From the NCBI GenBank assembly GCA_000964245.1, contig LANB01000001.1, forward strand, positions 661,501-725,500: a stretch of 64,000 nucleotides of DNA. The letters are read 5' to 3'. Both the position numbers and the translations under genes were made by a program. The notes beneath the pieces were generated by a model. That model was given only the letters and a program-made list of their open reading frames with translations. It was not told the origin of the DNA and made no database searches. Source of the DNA: Cellvibrionaceae bacterium 1162T.S.0a.05 (GTDB lineage Bacteria > Pseudomonadota > Gammaproteobacteria > Pseudomonadales > Cellvibrionaceae). How positions within the stretch are numbered: the stretch's first letter is position 1; each line of letters begins with the position of its first letter. This document shows positions 55,018 to 64,000 of the stretch, piece after piece.

Positions 55018-56511
55018 TTATTCACTTGCCTCTGCGAACCAGGGCTCACGAGCTTTCATAATCAAAGCGCCTGCACGCTCTTCATCCATACCGTCAATTT
55101 CCATTAACTCATCAATGCTTTGCTCTGCGAGATCTTCCATGTTGACGACGCCTCGTGCTGCGAGCGTATTCGCCAATACATCATCCATACCTTCCATTGT
55201 CAGGAGGTCTTCTGCAGGCTGCTGGTCAGCAGATTTTTCTTCATTCGCCAACGCTTGTGTTAACAAGGCATCTTTTGCGCGAGTACGCAGCTCATTCGCA
55301 ATATCTTCATCAAATCCTTCGATGGACAAGAATTCTTCCAGCGGAACATAGGCCACTTCTTCAAGCGTCGTGAATCCTTCATCAACCAGAACGGTTGCAA
55401 CGTCTTCATCAACGTCCAACGCGTCCATAAACACATCGCGGGAACTGCCCGCTTCTTCCGCTTGCTTCTCACTCCATTGCTCTGTGCCCATGACATTAAT
55501 TTCCCAACCTGTCAGTTCGGAAGCCAGACGCACATTTTGCCCACCGCGGCCAATCGCCTGAGCAAGATTATCTTCGCTAACAGCAAGATCCATCGAGCCT
55601 TTTTCTTCATCCACAACAATGGATTCAATTTCTGCTGGCGCCATCGCATTGATTACGAACTGGGGCGCACTGTCGTCCCACAAAACGATATCAATACGCT
55701 CATTACCCAATTCATTGGACACTGCTTGCACACGTGAACCACGCATACCCACGCAAGCACCAACCGGATCAATACGGCCGTCATTCGTGGTTACCGCAAT
55801 TTTTGCGCGGGAACCCGGATCACGCGCTGCCGCTTTCAAACTGATCACCTCTTCGGAAATTTCCGGCACTTCGATCTTGAACAACTCAATCAACATTTCC
55901 GGACATGCGCGACTTAAATAAAGTTGCGGGCCTCGCGCTTCAGGGCGAACATCCATTAACATCGCACGAATACGATCATTCATACGAAATACTTCGCGGC
56001 CTACCAATTCTTCGCGTGGCAATAAACCTTCAGCATTGTTACCGAGGTCAACGATAATGTTGTCGCGGGTGACTTTCTTAACCGTACCGGAAAGTAATTG
56101 ACCCACCTTATCGCGATACTGATCAACGATTTGTGCGCGCTCCGCTTCTCGCACTTTTTGTACGATAACCTGCTTCGCTGTTTGCGCGGCAATACGGCCA
56201 AACTCAACATTTTCGACTTGTTCGCGATAAACATCACCGGGCTTAAGATTTGGATCTTTTTCCGCCGCTTCTTCAGTAGTAAATTGGGTACCCAACTCTG
56301 CGAGCGTATCGTCATCCACGACTTCCCAACTGCGAACAGTAACGTAGTCACCGGTTTTTCTGTCAATGGTGACTTCAATGGTCGCTTCTTCGTCATAACG
56401 CTTTTTCGTGGCAGTTGCCAGGGCGCTTTCAATCGCCTGAAAGATAATATCCTTATCAACGCCTTTCTCATTTGAAACCGCATCTGCGACCAGCAAAATT
56501 TCTTTCTTCAT
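55018..56511 (-). CDS. nusA: transcription elongation factor NusA
   Basis: NusA controls pausing, termination and antitermination. In its 497 aa are the N-terminal RNAP-binding domain, S1 ([21 protein letters not shown]), and KH1/KH2 ([13 protein letters not shown] and [13 protein letters not shown]). Two acidic C-terminal repeats follow, as in E. coli (around 365-430 and 435-497), that bind the alpha subunit or N-type factors. It may regulate its own operon through the two terminators found upstream of rimP. Confidence 0.97.
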   Translation of the reverse strand: MKKEILLVADAVSNEKGVDKDIIFQAIESALATATKKRYDEEATIEVTIDRKTGDYVTVRSWEVVDDDTLAELGTQFTTEEAAEKDPNLKPGDVYREQVENVEFGRIAAQTAKQVIVQKVREAERAQIVDQYRDKVGQLLSGTVKKVTRDNIIVDLGNNAEGLLPREELVGREVFRMNDRIRAMLMDVRPEARGPQLYLSRACPEMLIELFKIEVPEISEEVISLKAAARDPGSRAKIAVTTNDGRIDPVGACVGMRGSRVQAVSNELGNERIDIVLWDDSAPQFVINAMAPAEIESIVVDEEKGSMDLAVSEDNLAQAIGRGGQNVRLASELTGWEINVMGTEQWSEKQAEEAGSSRDVFMDALDVDEDVATVLVDEGFTTLEEVAYVPLEEFLSIEGFDEDIANELRTRAKDALLTQALANEEKSADQQPAEDLLTMEGMDDVLANTLAARGVVNMEDLAEQSIDELMEIDGMDEERAGALIMKAREPWFAEASE

Positions 56512-56543
56512 TGAGTTGCCTCTGATTCCGTAAAAAAGGAAAC

Positions 56544-57002
56544 TTATTTAAATCTGGGGACCAGATTTGCTTTGTCTATCAATTCAAAAGGAAGCAGGTA
56601 TTCCTCGTCTTCCACTCGTAAAACCACATCGTCATTTTCGATGCCTACCAACAAGCCTTTAAATTTTCTGCGGCCTTCAAAGGGTAAACGCAAACGCAAC
56701 GACACTGTCTCGCCTACAAAATCTGCGTATTGCTCCAACTTGTAGAGCGCGCGATCCATACCGGGCGAGGACACTTCCAGGGTATATTCACCAGCGATGG
56801 GATCTTCAACATCCATCACCGAACTCACTTGGCGACTTACACGCTCGCAATCTTCAAGGAGCACGCCACCGGGTTTGTCTATATATAGACGTAAAAGCGC
56901 CTTACGGCCTTGGGAAAGATAATCCAGGCCCCAGAGCTGACAACCTAGCGATTCAACCACCGGCTGTAACAGTTTTTCCAACTGAGTCTGCATGCCCGCC
57001 AA
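56544..57002 (-). CDS. rimP: ribosome maturation factor RimP
   Basis: RimP assists early 30S assembly. The 152 aa show [49 protein letters not shown] and a C-terminal Sm-like domain. Two starts are possible. TTG 57002 has GAGG at good spacing (8 nt). ATG 56993 has none as good. I list the TTG. It is the first protein gene of the nusA operon. Confidence 0.94.
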   Translation of the reverse strand: MAGMQTQLEKLLQPVVESLGCQLWGLDYLSQGRKALLRLYIDKPGGVLLEDCERVSRQVSSVMDVEDPIAGEYTLEVSSPGMDRALYKLEQYADFVGETVSLRLRLPFEGRRKFKGLLVGIENDDVVLRVEDEEYLLPFELIDKANLVPRFK

Positions 57003-57030
57003 GGCTTGACCCTCTGCAAATTCTACGCAA

Positions 57031-57055
57031 ATAAAAAATGGGCCTATAGCCCATT
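57031..57055 (-). terminator. second terminator in the rimP-nusA leader
   Basis: On the minus strand AATGGGC/GCCCATT with a 5-nt loop is followed by a T-rich tract ending only about 30 nt before rimP. Confidence 0.78.
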
Positions 57056-57120
57056 CCCAAAATCACTTCTGCACTGCATCGAAGTGTACATTTTAGCTCA
57101 TAGACCGTGCCCTGGATACT

Positions 57121-57141
57121 AAAAAGCCCCTGAAAAGGGGC
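57121..57141 (-). terminator. first terminator after tRNA-fMet
   Basis: On the minus strand GCCCCT-TTTC-AGGGGC is followed by five T, about 240 nt downstream of tRNA-fMet. Confidence 0.78.
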
Positions 57142-57258
57142 CCTTCGAAAACAGAACACTGCTTGCAATTCGCAATTTTGCGAAGTGCCCGGCACTTGCT
57201 ACAGTGCCTTAAAGTCACAAGCCGATAAGCATTATCAAACCTGTAGCTTCGAGAAAAT

Positions 57259-57310
57259 TGGTAGCGGGGGCTGGATTTAATCCGGGCGGCGTTCCGCCAA
57301 CGACCCCTAG
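57259..57310 (-). pseudogene. remnant of the tRNA-fMet 3' half
   Basis: The first 20 bp (57259-57278) equal the 3' end of the tRNA-fMet gene (acceptor strand plus CCA). The T-arm region is then replaced by unrelated GC-rich sequence, and a short CCAACGACC match resumes. It cannot form a tRNA. Confidence 0.65.
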
Positions 57311-57380
57311 AATTCACGCCCAACTTAATTCGCTGAACCTGAACATCGGGCGCCCACCAATACTTGCGCCCTTGAATAAT

Positions 57381-57721
<341 letters not shown>

Positions 57722-57746
57722 AAACACCTCTTCGCTGAGGGGGCGC

Positions 57747-57775
57747 ATTATAGGGATGGCGCCGCGCTGGGTCAA
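57747..57775 (-). promoter_or_regulatory. strong sigma-70 promoter for tRNA-fMet/rimP operon
   Basis: On the minus strand TTGACC and a perfect TATAAT are 17 nt apart. A GC-rich stretch follows (GCGCCCCC), typical of stringently controlled stable-RNA promoters. The transcript would pass through the 124-bp repeats before tRNA-fMet. Confidence 0.8.
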
Positions 57776-57867
57776 GACGAATGTCGCCTAAGTCAAACAT
57801 CCGGCAGTATAGTCAATTTAAATTGAATTTAGTCCGGCTATTGTTGGACTTTTTGATCTCTAAAAAC

Positions 57868-57893
57868 AAAAAAGCACCCGAATTCGAGTGCTT
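57868..57893 (-). terminator. duplicated tRNA-Leu terminator (distal copy)
   Basis: It repeats the hairpin of 58041-58068 (AAAGCAC ... GTGCTTT followed by T run), 174 bp further downstream of tRNA-Leu. Confidence 0.8.
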
Positions 57894-57903
57894 TCTTTTT
57901 AGA

Positions 57904-57938
57904 TGGTGCCCACAAATTCTTCCGGAAAGAATTTGGGC
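57904..57938 (-). pseudogene. tRNA-Leu remnant able to form a minihelix ending ACCA
   Basis: The last 9 nt match the 3' end of the tRNA-Leu gene (TGGGCACCA). The 35 nt fold as a 4-bp acceptor-like stem (GCCC/GGGC), a 2-nt bulge, an 8-bp stem (AAATTCTT/AAGAATTT) and a 5-nt loop, with ACCA unpaired. The rest of the tRNA is missing. Confidence 0.6.
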
Positions 57939-58040
57939 GCCGCATATTTACGCGGCGGGGCGCAGCCCCGAAGGCCAGGGAAGGCCTGAGTCAACCCGGA
58001 CGTAGGCCGGCCTTGGTTAGCTTCAATACAATTCCAAAAC

Positions 58041-58068
58041 AAAAAAAGCACCCGAATTCGAGTGCTTT
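58041..58068 (-). terminator. tRNA-Leu terminator (proximal copy)
   Basis: On the minus strand AAAGCACTCG pairs with CGGGTGCTTT around an AATT loop, followed by a T run, 10 nt after the tRNA CCA. Confidence 0.85.
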
Positions 58069-58077
58069 CTTTTTAAA

Positions 58078-58162
58078 TGGTGCCCAAGGCCGGACTTGAA
58101 CCGGCACGGCTTACGCCACTACCCCCTCAAGATAGCGTGTCTACCAATTCCACCACTTGGGC
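58078..58162 (-). tRNA. leuU: tRNA-Leu (GAG)
   Basis: The 85-nt class II tRNA has anticodon GAG in the loop CTTGAGG, a long variable arm, acceptor stem GCCCAAG/CTTGGGC and an encoded CCA. It lies 10 nt downstream of secG, matching leuU of E. coli. Confidence 0.95.
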
Positions 58163-58172
58163 ATATTTCTGT

Positions 58173-58622
58173 TTACTCTGTTGTGCTGCCTTCCGCTGCT
58201 TCAACCGCCGCGTCGGGCGCATCGTCCAATACTTCTACCGGCGCACTGGCTTCATCAGGCACACTCACTTCTGGAAGATCATCCGTCTCAGCGGCTTCTG
58301 GAATGGTTTCCAGGGTAGGAACATCATCCATTTCAGTATCTTCTGCAACGGTTTCAATCAACTCTGGAGGCAGATCTTCAACATTGCCAGTACGTTGTTT
58401 TGCTACGATTGCCAGGGTAAAGCTGGTCACAAAAAATACTGTAGCCAAAATCGCAGTCATGCGTGAGAAGAAATTTCCAGAGCCACTGGATCCAAACAGA
58501 GTTTGCGATGCACCCGCACCGAAGGAGGCACCCATTTCGGCACCCTTGCCTTGCTGAAGCAAAATCAAGCCAATAATGGCCAGGGCAACCAGCAAGTGAA
58601 CTACTAATATAAGATTTTCCAT
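58173..58622 (-). CDS. secG: preprotein translocase subunit SecG
   Basis: SecG is the small stimulating subunit of the SecYEG channel. Two membrane helices (about 2-22 and 53-73) flank the conserved QQGKGAEMGASFGAGASQTL. The 149-aa protein has an unusually long acidic tail (about 80-149) rich in Glu, Asp, Pro and Ala; E. coli SecG is 110 aa. It lies between tpiA and tRNA-Leu and is probably co-transcribed with the tRNA. Confidence 0.95.
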   Translation of the reverse strand: MENLILVVHLLVALAIIGLILLQQGKGAEMGASFGAGASQTLFGSSGSGNFFSRMTAILATVFFVTSFTLAIVAKQRTGNVEDLPPELIETVAEDTEMDDVPTLETIPEAAETDDLPEVSVPDEASAPVEVLDDAPDAAVEAAEGSTTE

Positions 58623-58653
58623 CTTTTTATACTCTTTCTACTTTACTTACCGC

Positions 58654-59394
58654 TTATTCAGCTGCGCGGCAAATGGCGACGAAGTCTTCAGCCTTGAGGG
58701 AAGCCCCTCCTACCAAAGCGCCGTCTATATCTTTCTGTTTAAACAAATCTTCAGCGGTATCAGGTTTTACACTGCCGCCATACAAAATACGGATCTGGTC
58801 ACCTTCGGGCCCCAGCACTTCCCGTATATAGGAGTGGACGTCCTGTGCCATTTGCGGCGTAGCCGATTTGCCAGTTCCAATGGCCCAAACAGGCTCGTAG
58901 GCGACGATGCCTTTTGCTAAACCATCCAGGCCACAAAGATTGACTACTTTATGCAATTGCCCACCAACGACATCAAAGGTCTTGTCTGCTTCGCGCTCTT
59001 CAAGTGTCTCACCGACACAAAGTACGGGAATCAATCCGTTTTCATAGGCCTTCTTGAATTTTCTCGCGACCAACTCACTGGATTCGCGATGGTATTCACG
59101 GCGTTCCGAGTGACCGACCAGCACATAGCGGCAGCCAAAATCAGTGAGCATACTGACACTGACATCACCGGTGTAGGCGCCATTGTCGTTTTGGCTCACA
59201 TCCTGAGCACCCAGACCGATATTTGAGTTATCGAGGGCATCCGCAGCCATTGCAATATAGGGATAGGGGACACACACGGCGACTTCACTTTGGTGAACAC
59301 CTGTCCAGGCATTCGTTAAGCCATCGAGAAGTTCGCGATTAGAGCGGGAATCGCCATTCATTTTCCAATTCCCAATCACTATCTGGCGTCGCAT
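58654..59394 (-). CDS. tpiA: triose-phosphate isomerase
   Basis: TpiA interconverts DHAP and glyceraldehyde-3-phosphate. The 246 aa have the N-terminal GNWKMNG, catalytic His in VGHSERR, catalytic Glu in AYEPVWAIGTG, and the phosphate-binding ILYGGSVKPD. It lies between glmM and secG as in Pseudomonas, 31 nt before secG. Confidence 0.97.
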   Translation of the reverse strand: MRRQIVIGNWKMNGDSRSNRELLDGLTNAWTGVHQSEVAVCVPYPYIAMAADALDNSNIGLGAQDVSQNDNGAYTGDVSVSMLTDFGCRYVLVGHSERREYHRESSELVARKFKKAYENGLIPVLCVGETLEEREADKTFDVVGGQLHKVVNLCGLDGLAKGIVAYEPVWAIGTGKSATPQMAQDVHSYIREVLGPEGDQIRILYGGSVKPDTAEDLFKQKDIDGALVGGASLKAEDFVAICRAAE

Positions 59395-59533
59395 GTTTTG
59401 GTCCTGTTATCAGTCTCTATGATCGTCGTTTATATCGCAGCGGGTTTCACAGCCTGCGACCCCCGGTAAAGGGGCGTGCATGGTAGCGGAGAATGCTTGC
59501 GGATACAATCCCCGCTTTCGCTCTGTATACGCT

Positions 59534-60880
59534 CTATTTGCCGGCGTTTACAAGCTTTTCAACCTCGGCTGCAAGGCCTTTACAAAGCCGCTCAACGAGC
59601 GCGTGATCTTCGCCTTCTACCATGACGCGGATCAACGGTTCCGTGCCCGAAGGCCGCAGTAAAACGCGGCCTTTGCCGGCCAGTTCTGACTCCACTGTCG
59701 CGACAGCGCTTTTAAGTTCCTCGTTATTATCCAGATCGACTTTCTTGTCGATACGCACGTTGATCATTGATTGCGGTGTTTTCAGCATGCGTTTTTTGAC
59801 ATTGTGCAAGCTGGCATCTTCGGACTTGAGTGCCGCAAGCACCTGTAACGCAGCAATAATGCCATCCCCGGTGGTGGTCACATCACTGCACACAATGTGG
59901 CCTGAAGATTCGCCACCAAGCTGCCAACCGTTTTTCTTCATCGCTTCAATCACATAGCGGTCACCCACTTTGGCGCGCTCAAATGGAATATTGAGTTTAT
60001 TGAGCCCTTGCTCAAAACCGAAATTACTCATTAAGGTACCGACTACGCCATCGCAGGCCCCGCCGGTTTTTTTCCGGTGTGCGGCGATAATGAATAACAA
60101 CTCATCGCCATCGATCACTTCACCGCGGTCATCGACAAACATGACGCGGTCACCATCTCCGTCAAAAGCGATTCCCATATCTGCCTGGGTTTCAAGCACG
60201 TGTTTTTGCAAGGCTTTTAATTTTGTCGATCCACAATTGAGGTTGATGTTCAAACCATCGGGCGATACGGCCGTGGAAATCACCTTCGCACCCAACTCCT
60301 GGAACACCAGGGGCGCGATGTTGTAGGTTGCCCCGTTTGCGCAGTCGAGCACGATGGTCATGCCCTTTAGACTAAAGCCCCAGGGCAAGGAGCCCTTGCA
60401 ATACTCTATGTAACGGCCTTCGCCATCAATGCGCCGTGCTTTACCCAGGTTTACTGCAGTGTCCATTTCTTTTTCAAGTTGGGCTTCAATTTCCAACTCC
60501 AATTCATCAGCCAGCTTGGTGCCCTGAGTATTAAACAACTTGATACCGTTATCGGTATAGGCATTGTGAGAGGCACTGATCACAATGCCGGCTCTCGCCT
60601 GAAAGGTGCGAGTGAGATAAGCAATGGCTGGTGTTGGCATGGGGCCAAGCAGGCCGACGTCAACGCCTGCAGAAATTAAACCGGCTTCCAGGGCCGATTC
60701 AAACATATAGCCGGAAATGCGCGTGTCTTTTCCTATCAATACCATTCCGGGTCCGGAACCGTTTTTATCACCAAGGACCTTGCCCACAGCCCAGCCCAAT
60801 TTAAGGAAAAATTGCGGGGTGATTTCACCTTTACCCACACAACCACGAATGCCATCTGTTCCAAAATATTTACGGCCCAT
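59534..60880 (-). CDS. glmM: phosphoglucosamine mutase
   Basis: GlmM converts glucosamine-6-phosphate to glucosamine-1-phosphate for UDP-GlcNAc synthesis. The phosphoserine is S104 in [12 protein letters not shown], where most relatives have ASHNP. The metal loop is DGDGDR, the sugar loop GGESSGH, and the phosphate-binding [13 protein letters not shown] ends the 448-aa chain. Its ATG overlaps the folP stop (TAATG), so the two are coupled. Confidence 0.96.
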   Translation of the reverse strand: MGRKYFGTDGIRGCVGKGEITPQFFLKLGWAVGKVLGDKNGSGPGMVLIGKDTRISGYMFESALEAGLISAGVDVGLLGPMPTPAIAYLTRTFQARAGIVISASHNAYTDNGIKLFNTQGTKLADELELEIEAQLEKEMDTAVNLGKARRIDGEGRYIEYCKGSLPWGFSLKGMTIVLDCANGATYNIAPLVFQELGAKVISTAVSPDGLNINLNCGSTKLKALQKHVLETQADMGIAFDGDGDRVMFVDDRGEVIDGDELLFIIAAHRKKTGGACDGVVGTLMSNFGFEQGLNKLNIPFERAKVGDRYVIEAMKKNGWQLGGESSGHIVCSDVTTTGDGIIAALQVLAALKSEDASLHNVKKRMLKTPQSMINVRIDKKVDLDNNEELKSAVATVESELAGKGRVLLRPSGTEPLIRVMVEGEDHALVERLCKGLAAEVEKLVNAGK

Positions 60881-61716
60881 TAAAATTCTCCAAGTATTTT
60901 GCTCATCTCGAGTAAATCTGCTGTGGCTTGCACATCATGCACACGCACAATGTCCGCCCCTTTTTTTATTGCTGCCAGCGCGAGTGCCAGGCTCCCCGCC
61001 AGCCGGTCTTCAACATCCCGCCCCAGCAATCGACCTATCATTGATTTACGAGACAGGCCAACCAGAATCGGTTGCCCTCCTTCCTTGAAACGGGGGAGGG
61101 ATTTTAGCAAATCAAGGTTATGCGTGTCGTTTTTTCCAAAACCAAAGCCAGGGTCGAATATCACCTTGTCTTCCCTGCCGCCCGCAGAAACAAATGCTTG
61201 CATACGCTGCTGGAAATACACGAAGACTTCTTCAACAACGTTTTCATATTGTGGCTGCGCCTGCATGGTTGCGGGCTTGCCCTGCATATGCATCAGACAT
61301 ACAGGCAGACCCGTCTCTACGGCTGCTTGCAAGGCACCCTCGCGACTCAAGGCACGCACATCATTGATCAAACCGGCTCCCAGCCCCGCCGCCTCTCTCA
61401 TTAGTTGTGGTGTGCTGGTATCAATGGAAATGATGGCATCCAGACTAGCGCCGATCTTTTCGACTACTGGCAATACCCGATCACACTCCTCTGCCACACT
61501 GACTTCGGCGGCACCGGGCCGCGTTGACTCGCCACCAATATCAATAAACGTCGCCCCCTCTCTCACCATTTTTTCGGCTGCATAAAGGGCTTTGTCGAGA
61601 TCCAGTTTGTTTTGACTGAAAAGCTTACCACCATCGGAAAAGGAGTCCGGGGTTACGTTTAACACCCCCATAATCCGGGGTGAGTCAAAATCCAGGGTTT
61701 TATCTGCGAATTTCAT
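60880..61716 (-). CDS. folP: dihydropteroate synthase
   Basis: FolP joins p-aminobenzoate to the pterin diphosphate in folate synthesis and is the sulfonamide target. The 278-aa TIM barrel shows [40 protein letters not shown] and [10 protein letters not shown]. It lies between ftsH and glmM, the usual order, behind the ftsH terminator, so it needs its own promoter or read-through. Confidence 0.96.
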   Translation of the reverse strand: MKFADKTLDFDSPRIMGVLNVTPDSFSDGGKLFSQNKLDLDKALYAAEKMVREGATFIDIGGESTRPGAAEVSVAEECDRVLPVVEKIGASLDAIISIDTSTPQLMREAAGLGAGLINDVRALSREGALQAAVETGLPVCLMHMQGKPATMQAQPQYENVVEEVFVYFQQRMQAFVSAGGREDKVIFDPGFGFGKNDTHNLDLLKSLPRFKEGGQPILVGLSRKSMIGRLLGRDVEDRLAGSLALALAAIKKGADIVRVHDVQATADLLEMSKILGEF

Positions 61717-61742
61717 GAATGGAATATTAACGCTTCAAAAAT

Positions 61743-61772
61743 AAAAAAAGCGAAGTGCTACCACTTCGCTTT
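61743..61772 (-). terminator. ftsH terminator
   Basis: A perfect 10-bp stem AAGCGAAGTG/CACTTCGCTT with a 4-nt loop is followed on the minus strand by a T-rich run, between ftsH and folP. Confidence 0.87.
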
Positions 61773-61797
61773 TAGATTGTTGTTTTTCAGAGAAAGA

Positions 61798-63708
61798 TTA
61801 ATGCTCGCTAGCGGGACCACCTACAGAAGAGTCGCCCGGCTTTTTCGTTTCTTCATTGCTTTTCTCTGATGTTTTTTCACCATCGCCATCATTGTTTCGC
61901 CATTCACGTGGCGGCCTGACTTTACGACGCGCCATCAAATCCTTCACTTGCTCCGAATCAATTGTTTCATATTCCATCAAGGCATCTTTCATCGCCTCCA
62001 GAATATCACTATTTTCCGTCAGAATTTCCTGCGCTTTTTTATAACATTCGTCAGTGATGTTTTTGATTTCTTCATCGATCAATTGTGCGGTGTGCGGCGA
62101 AATTTTCTTACCAAAACCATTGTCTTCCTGAGCGTCATAATCCAATGGCCCGAGCTTTTCGGATAAACCATAATTTACTACCATCGCTCGCGCATAACGC
62201 GTTGCGACCTGGATATCCGAATACGCTCCGGTACTCACACCATCGGCACCGTATTTAATTTCTTCGGCGATACGCCCACCGTATAGTGTCGCAATATTAC
62301 CCAGAAGCTTTCTGCGGCTCTCACTGATGCGATCAGCTTCGGGCAAAAACCAGGTGACACCCAATGCACGTCCACGCGGGATAATCGTCACCTTATGAAT
62401 CGGATCGTGCTCGGGGCTGAGATAGCCCACTATGGCATGGCCGGCCTCGTGATAAGCCGTACTGATTTTTTCTTCCTCAGACATAACCAGGGTGCGGCGC
62501 TCCGTCCCCATCATGATCTTGTCTTTGGCAAGTTCAAAATCCTCGCTGGTTACCAGGCGCTTATTCGCACGCGCGGCCATCAAGGCGGCTTCATTCACCA
62601 GGTTCGCCAGGTCGGCACCGGAAAAGCCGGGCGTGCCACGCGCAATGATAGACGCCTCAACACTATCGTCGAGCGGCACTTTTCGCATGTGGACTTTCAA
62701 AATCTGTTCGCGACCGCGAATATCGGGCAACCCTACGAAAACCTGACGGTCAAAACGACCCGGACGCAACAAAGCGCGATCAAGCACATCGGAGCGGTTT
62801 GTTGCGGCTATCACAATCACGCCTTCATTCCCTTCGAAACCGTCCATTTCAACCAGCAACTGGTTCAAGGTTTGCTCACGCTCATCATGACCACCGCCGT
62901 GGCCACCGCTCCCACGATGGCGACCAACGGCATCGATCTCGTCGATAAAAATGATACATGGCGCCTGCTTCTTGGCCTGATCGAACATATCGCGCACACG
63001 CGATGCACCGACACCAACAAACATTTCCACAAAATCGGAACCTGAAATCGAGAAAAAGGGCACTTTCGCTTCGCCGGCAATGGCTTTGGCCAGCAAGGTT
63101 TTACCGGTGCCCGGAGGGCCTTGCATCAGCACACCACGCGGTATACGACCGCCAAGGCGCTGGAATTTGGATGGGTCACGCAAGTATTCCACCAACTCTT
63201 GCACTTCTTCTTTGGCTTCATCAATGCCTGCGACGTCTGCAAATGTGGTTTTTACCTGATCTTCGCCCAGGAGGCGTGCCTTACTCTTGGCAAAGCTCAT
63301 GGGGCCACCCCGGCCGCCGGCCCCACCCTGCATTTGCCGCATAAAGAATATAAACACCCCGATAAACAAAAGGATGGGGAAGGCTGCCACGAGCAACTCT
63401 TTCCAGATACTGCGTGTCTCGGGGGCGGCAGAAATAACCTTCACATTGTTCTCGTAGAGATCATCCATCAGACCAAAATCTGCAATTTCGGGGCGCACAA
63501 CCGTAAAGGTACTGTTGTCGCGGTCCACACCTCGAATAATGCGACCATCCACTTCAACCTGAACCACCCGACCATTTCTCACCTGATCGAGAAAGTCTGA
63601 ATAGCCCAGCTCCCGCCCGGGGGTAGGCTGGTTAAAGTTTTGGAAGACAGTGAACAGCACTACGACAATCACAGTCCACAACAGCAGGTTTTTAGCCATA
63701 TCGTTCAA
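61798..63708 (-). CDS. ftsH: ATP-dependent zinc metalloprotease FtsH
   Basis: FtsH is the membrane AAA+ protease that removes LpxC, sigma-32 and unassembled membrane proteins. Of its 636 aa, two N-terminal membrane helices flank a periplasmic domain. Walker A is GPPGTGKT (197-204), the pore motif [10 protein letters not shown], and the zinc site HEAGH (420-424). The C-terminus is a charged tail. The TTG at 63708 ([11 protein letters not shown]) has GGAG at good spacing; the ATG at 63699 (MAKNLLLW) matches many annotated starts. Confidence 0.96.
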   Translation of the reverse strand: MNDMAKNLLLWTVIVVVLFTVFQNFNQPTPGRELGYSDFLDQVRNGRVVQVEVDGRIIRGVDRDNSTFTVVRPEIADFGLMDDLYENNVKVISAAPETRSIWKELLVAAFPILLFIGVFIFFMRQMQGGAGGRGGPMSFAKSKARLLGEDQVKTTFADVAGIDEAKEEVQELVEYLRDPSKFQRLGGRIPRGVLMQGPPGTGKTLLAKAIAGEAKVPFFSISGSDFVEMFVGVGASRVRDMFDQAKKQAPCIIFIDEIDAVGRHRGSGGHGGGHDEREQTLNQLLVEMDGFEGNEGVIVIAATNRSDVLDRALLRPGRFDRQVFVGLPDIRGREQILKVHMRKVPLDDSVEASIIARGTPGFSGADLANLVNEAALMAARANKRLVTSEDFELAKDKIMMGTERRTLVMSEEEKISTAYHEAGHAIVGYLSPEHDPIHKVTIIPRGRALGVTWFLPEADRISESRRKLLGNIATLYGGRIAEEIKYGADGVSTGAYSDIQVATRYARAMVVNYGLSEKLGPLDYDAQEDNGFGKKISPHTAQLIDEEIKNITDECYKKAQEILTENSDILEAMKDALMEYETIDSEQVKDLMARRKVRPPREWRNNDGDGEKTSEKSNEETKKPGDSSVGGPASEH

Positions 63709-63801
63709 GGCGAGATCTCCTTAGACTTGCGAAGCAAGGGGCCTGAGGCGCCAATGCTCGCGAGCATTTAAAGCGGGGATTTAAAGTATAGAGCTGTACT
63801 C

Positions 63802-63853
63802 CCCATAAAAACAGCCCATAAAAACAGCCCATAAAAACAGCTCGTAAAAACGG
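63802..63853. repeat. 13-bp tandem repeat upstream of ftsH
   Basis: Three perfect copies of CCCATAAAAACAG (63802-63840) and one decayed copy lie between rlmE and ftsH. No other feature is seen in this 219-nt gap. Confidence 0.85.
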
Positions 63854-63927
63854 TCCACACCATCACAGAATGAACCCACTATGACGGTACGCTGTAACCC
63901 CAGCGCTGGATTACTGGACTCAAAAAC

Positions 63928-64000
63928 TCACGCCTTCAAGCCCTTGGCAACCAGGTAGACTTCCCTGGAGCGCGGGCGCGAGGCCGAAGGTTTGCGCGTA
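63928..64000 (-). CDS. rlmE: 23S rRNA 2'-O-methyltransferase RlmE, 3' end only
   Basis: The last 24 codons before the window edge end with a segment containing RKPSASRPRSREVYLVAKG, the family C-terminus of RlmE (FtsJ/RrmJ), which methylates U2552. It precedes ftsH as in E. coli. The catalytic K-D-K-E part lies outside the window. Confidence 0.82.
   Translation of the reverse strand, partial: TRKPSASRPRSREVYLVAKGLKA

Noticed and set aside
60899-61585. 228-codon open frame on the plus strand
   Set aside because: It is antisense to folP, which has all its family motifs; the product has no recognisable domain.
63928-64000. Free-standing short basic peptide
   Set aside because: The sequence matches the C-terminus of RlmE and runs off the window.

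Overview
The window looks like a chromosomal core segment from a gammaproteobacterium of the Cellvibrionaceae, most likely Cellvibrio or a close relative. Three observations support this. The housekeeping gene order matches Pseudomonas and other gammaproteobacteria: rsgA-rhdA-psd, pilMNOPQ-aroKB-damX-gltBD-hemE, priA-SPOR-hslVU, ubiEJB and ftsH-folP-glmM-tpiA-secG-leuU-metY-rimP-nusA-infB-rbfA-truB-rpsO-pnp. Base composition is moderate. The segment also carries a tandem set of secreted GH11 xylanases with Ser/Gly linkers, CBM60 and CBM10 modules, the style of Cellvibrio plant cell wall enzymes. The genus is inferred and was not tested.

Layout. 1-7.2 kb: nnrE (5' end only), queG, an MFS transporter, orn, rsgA, rhodanese, psd and an Ada-like AraC/methyltransferase. 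7.3-16 kb (minus): a degenerate HD-GYP protein, hemE, gltD and gltB. 16-24.4 kb (minus): the type IV pilus assembly operon pilMNOPQ running into aroK, aroB and a DamX-like ATPase/SPOR protein, with divergent mrcA (PBP1A) on the other side. A 169-bp MITE-like element abuts the mrcA stop codon. 27.5-36.5 kb: rpmE, priA, a SPOR protein, hslVU, a DUF971 protein and ubiE-ubiJ-ubiB. 36.8-39.3 kb (minus): a SulP transporter with a tandem UspA protein.

39.5-46.8 kb (minus) is the accessory highlight: three GH11 xylanases in tandem, each with its own terminator. The first to be listed (39487-41979) also carries a CE4 deacetylase. Upstream of all three start codons lie two shared signals. One is a 40-bp block with two direct-repeat half-sites exactly 23 bp apart, the inner one carrying a TTGAC that could be a -35. 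The other is a leader element closed by a 9-11 bp stem whose pairs vary compatibly between copies. Together they suggest co-regulation by one unidentified regulator plus a possible structured 5' UTR.

47.2-64 kb (minus): a MipA/OmpV outer-membrane protein overlapping the end of pnp, then pnp, rpsO, truB, rbfA, infB, nusA, rimP, tRNA-fMet, tRNA-Leu(GAG), secG, tpiA, glmM, folP, ftsH and the 3' end of rlmE. The tRNA segment is unusual. The tRNA-fMet gene is preceded by 124-bp tandem repeats that contain decayed copies of its own 5' half. The tRNA-Leu 3' end and terminator are duplicated 174 bp downstream, where the remnant can fold into a minihelix ending in ACCA. Two intrinsic terminators lie between tRNA-fMet and rimP, consistent with attenuation control of the nusA operon.
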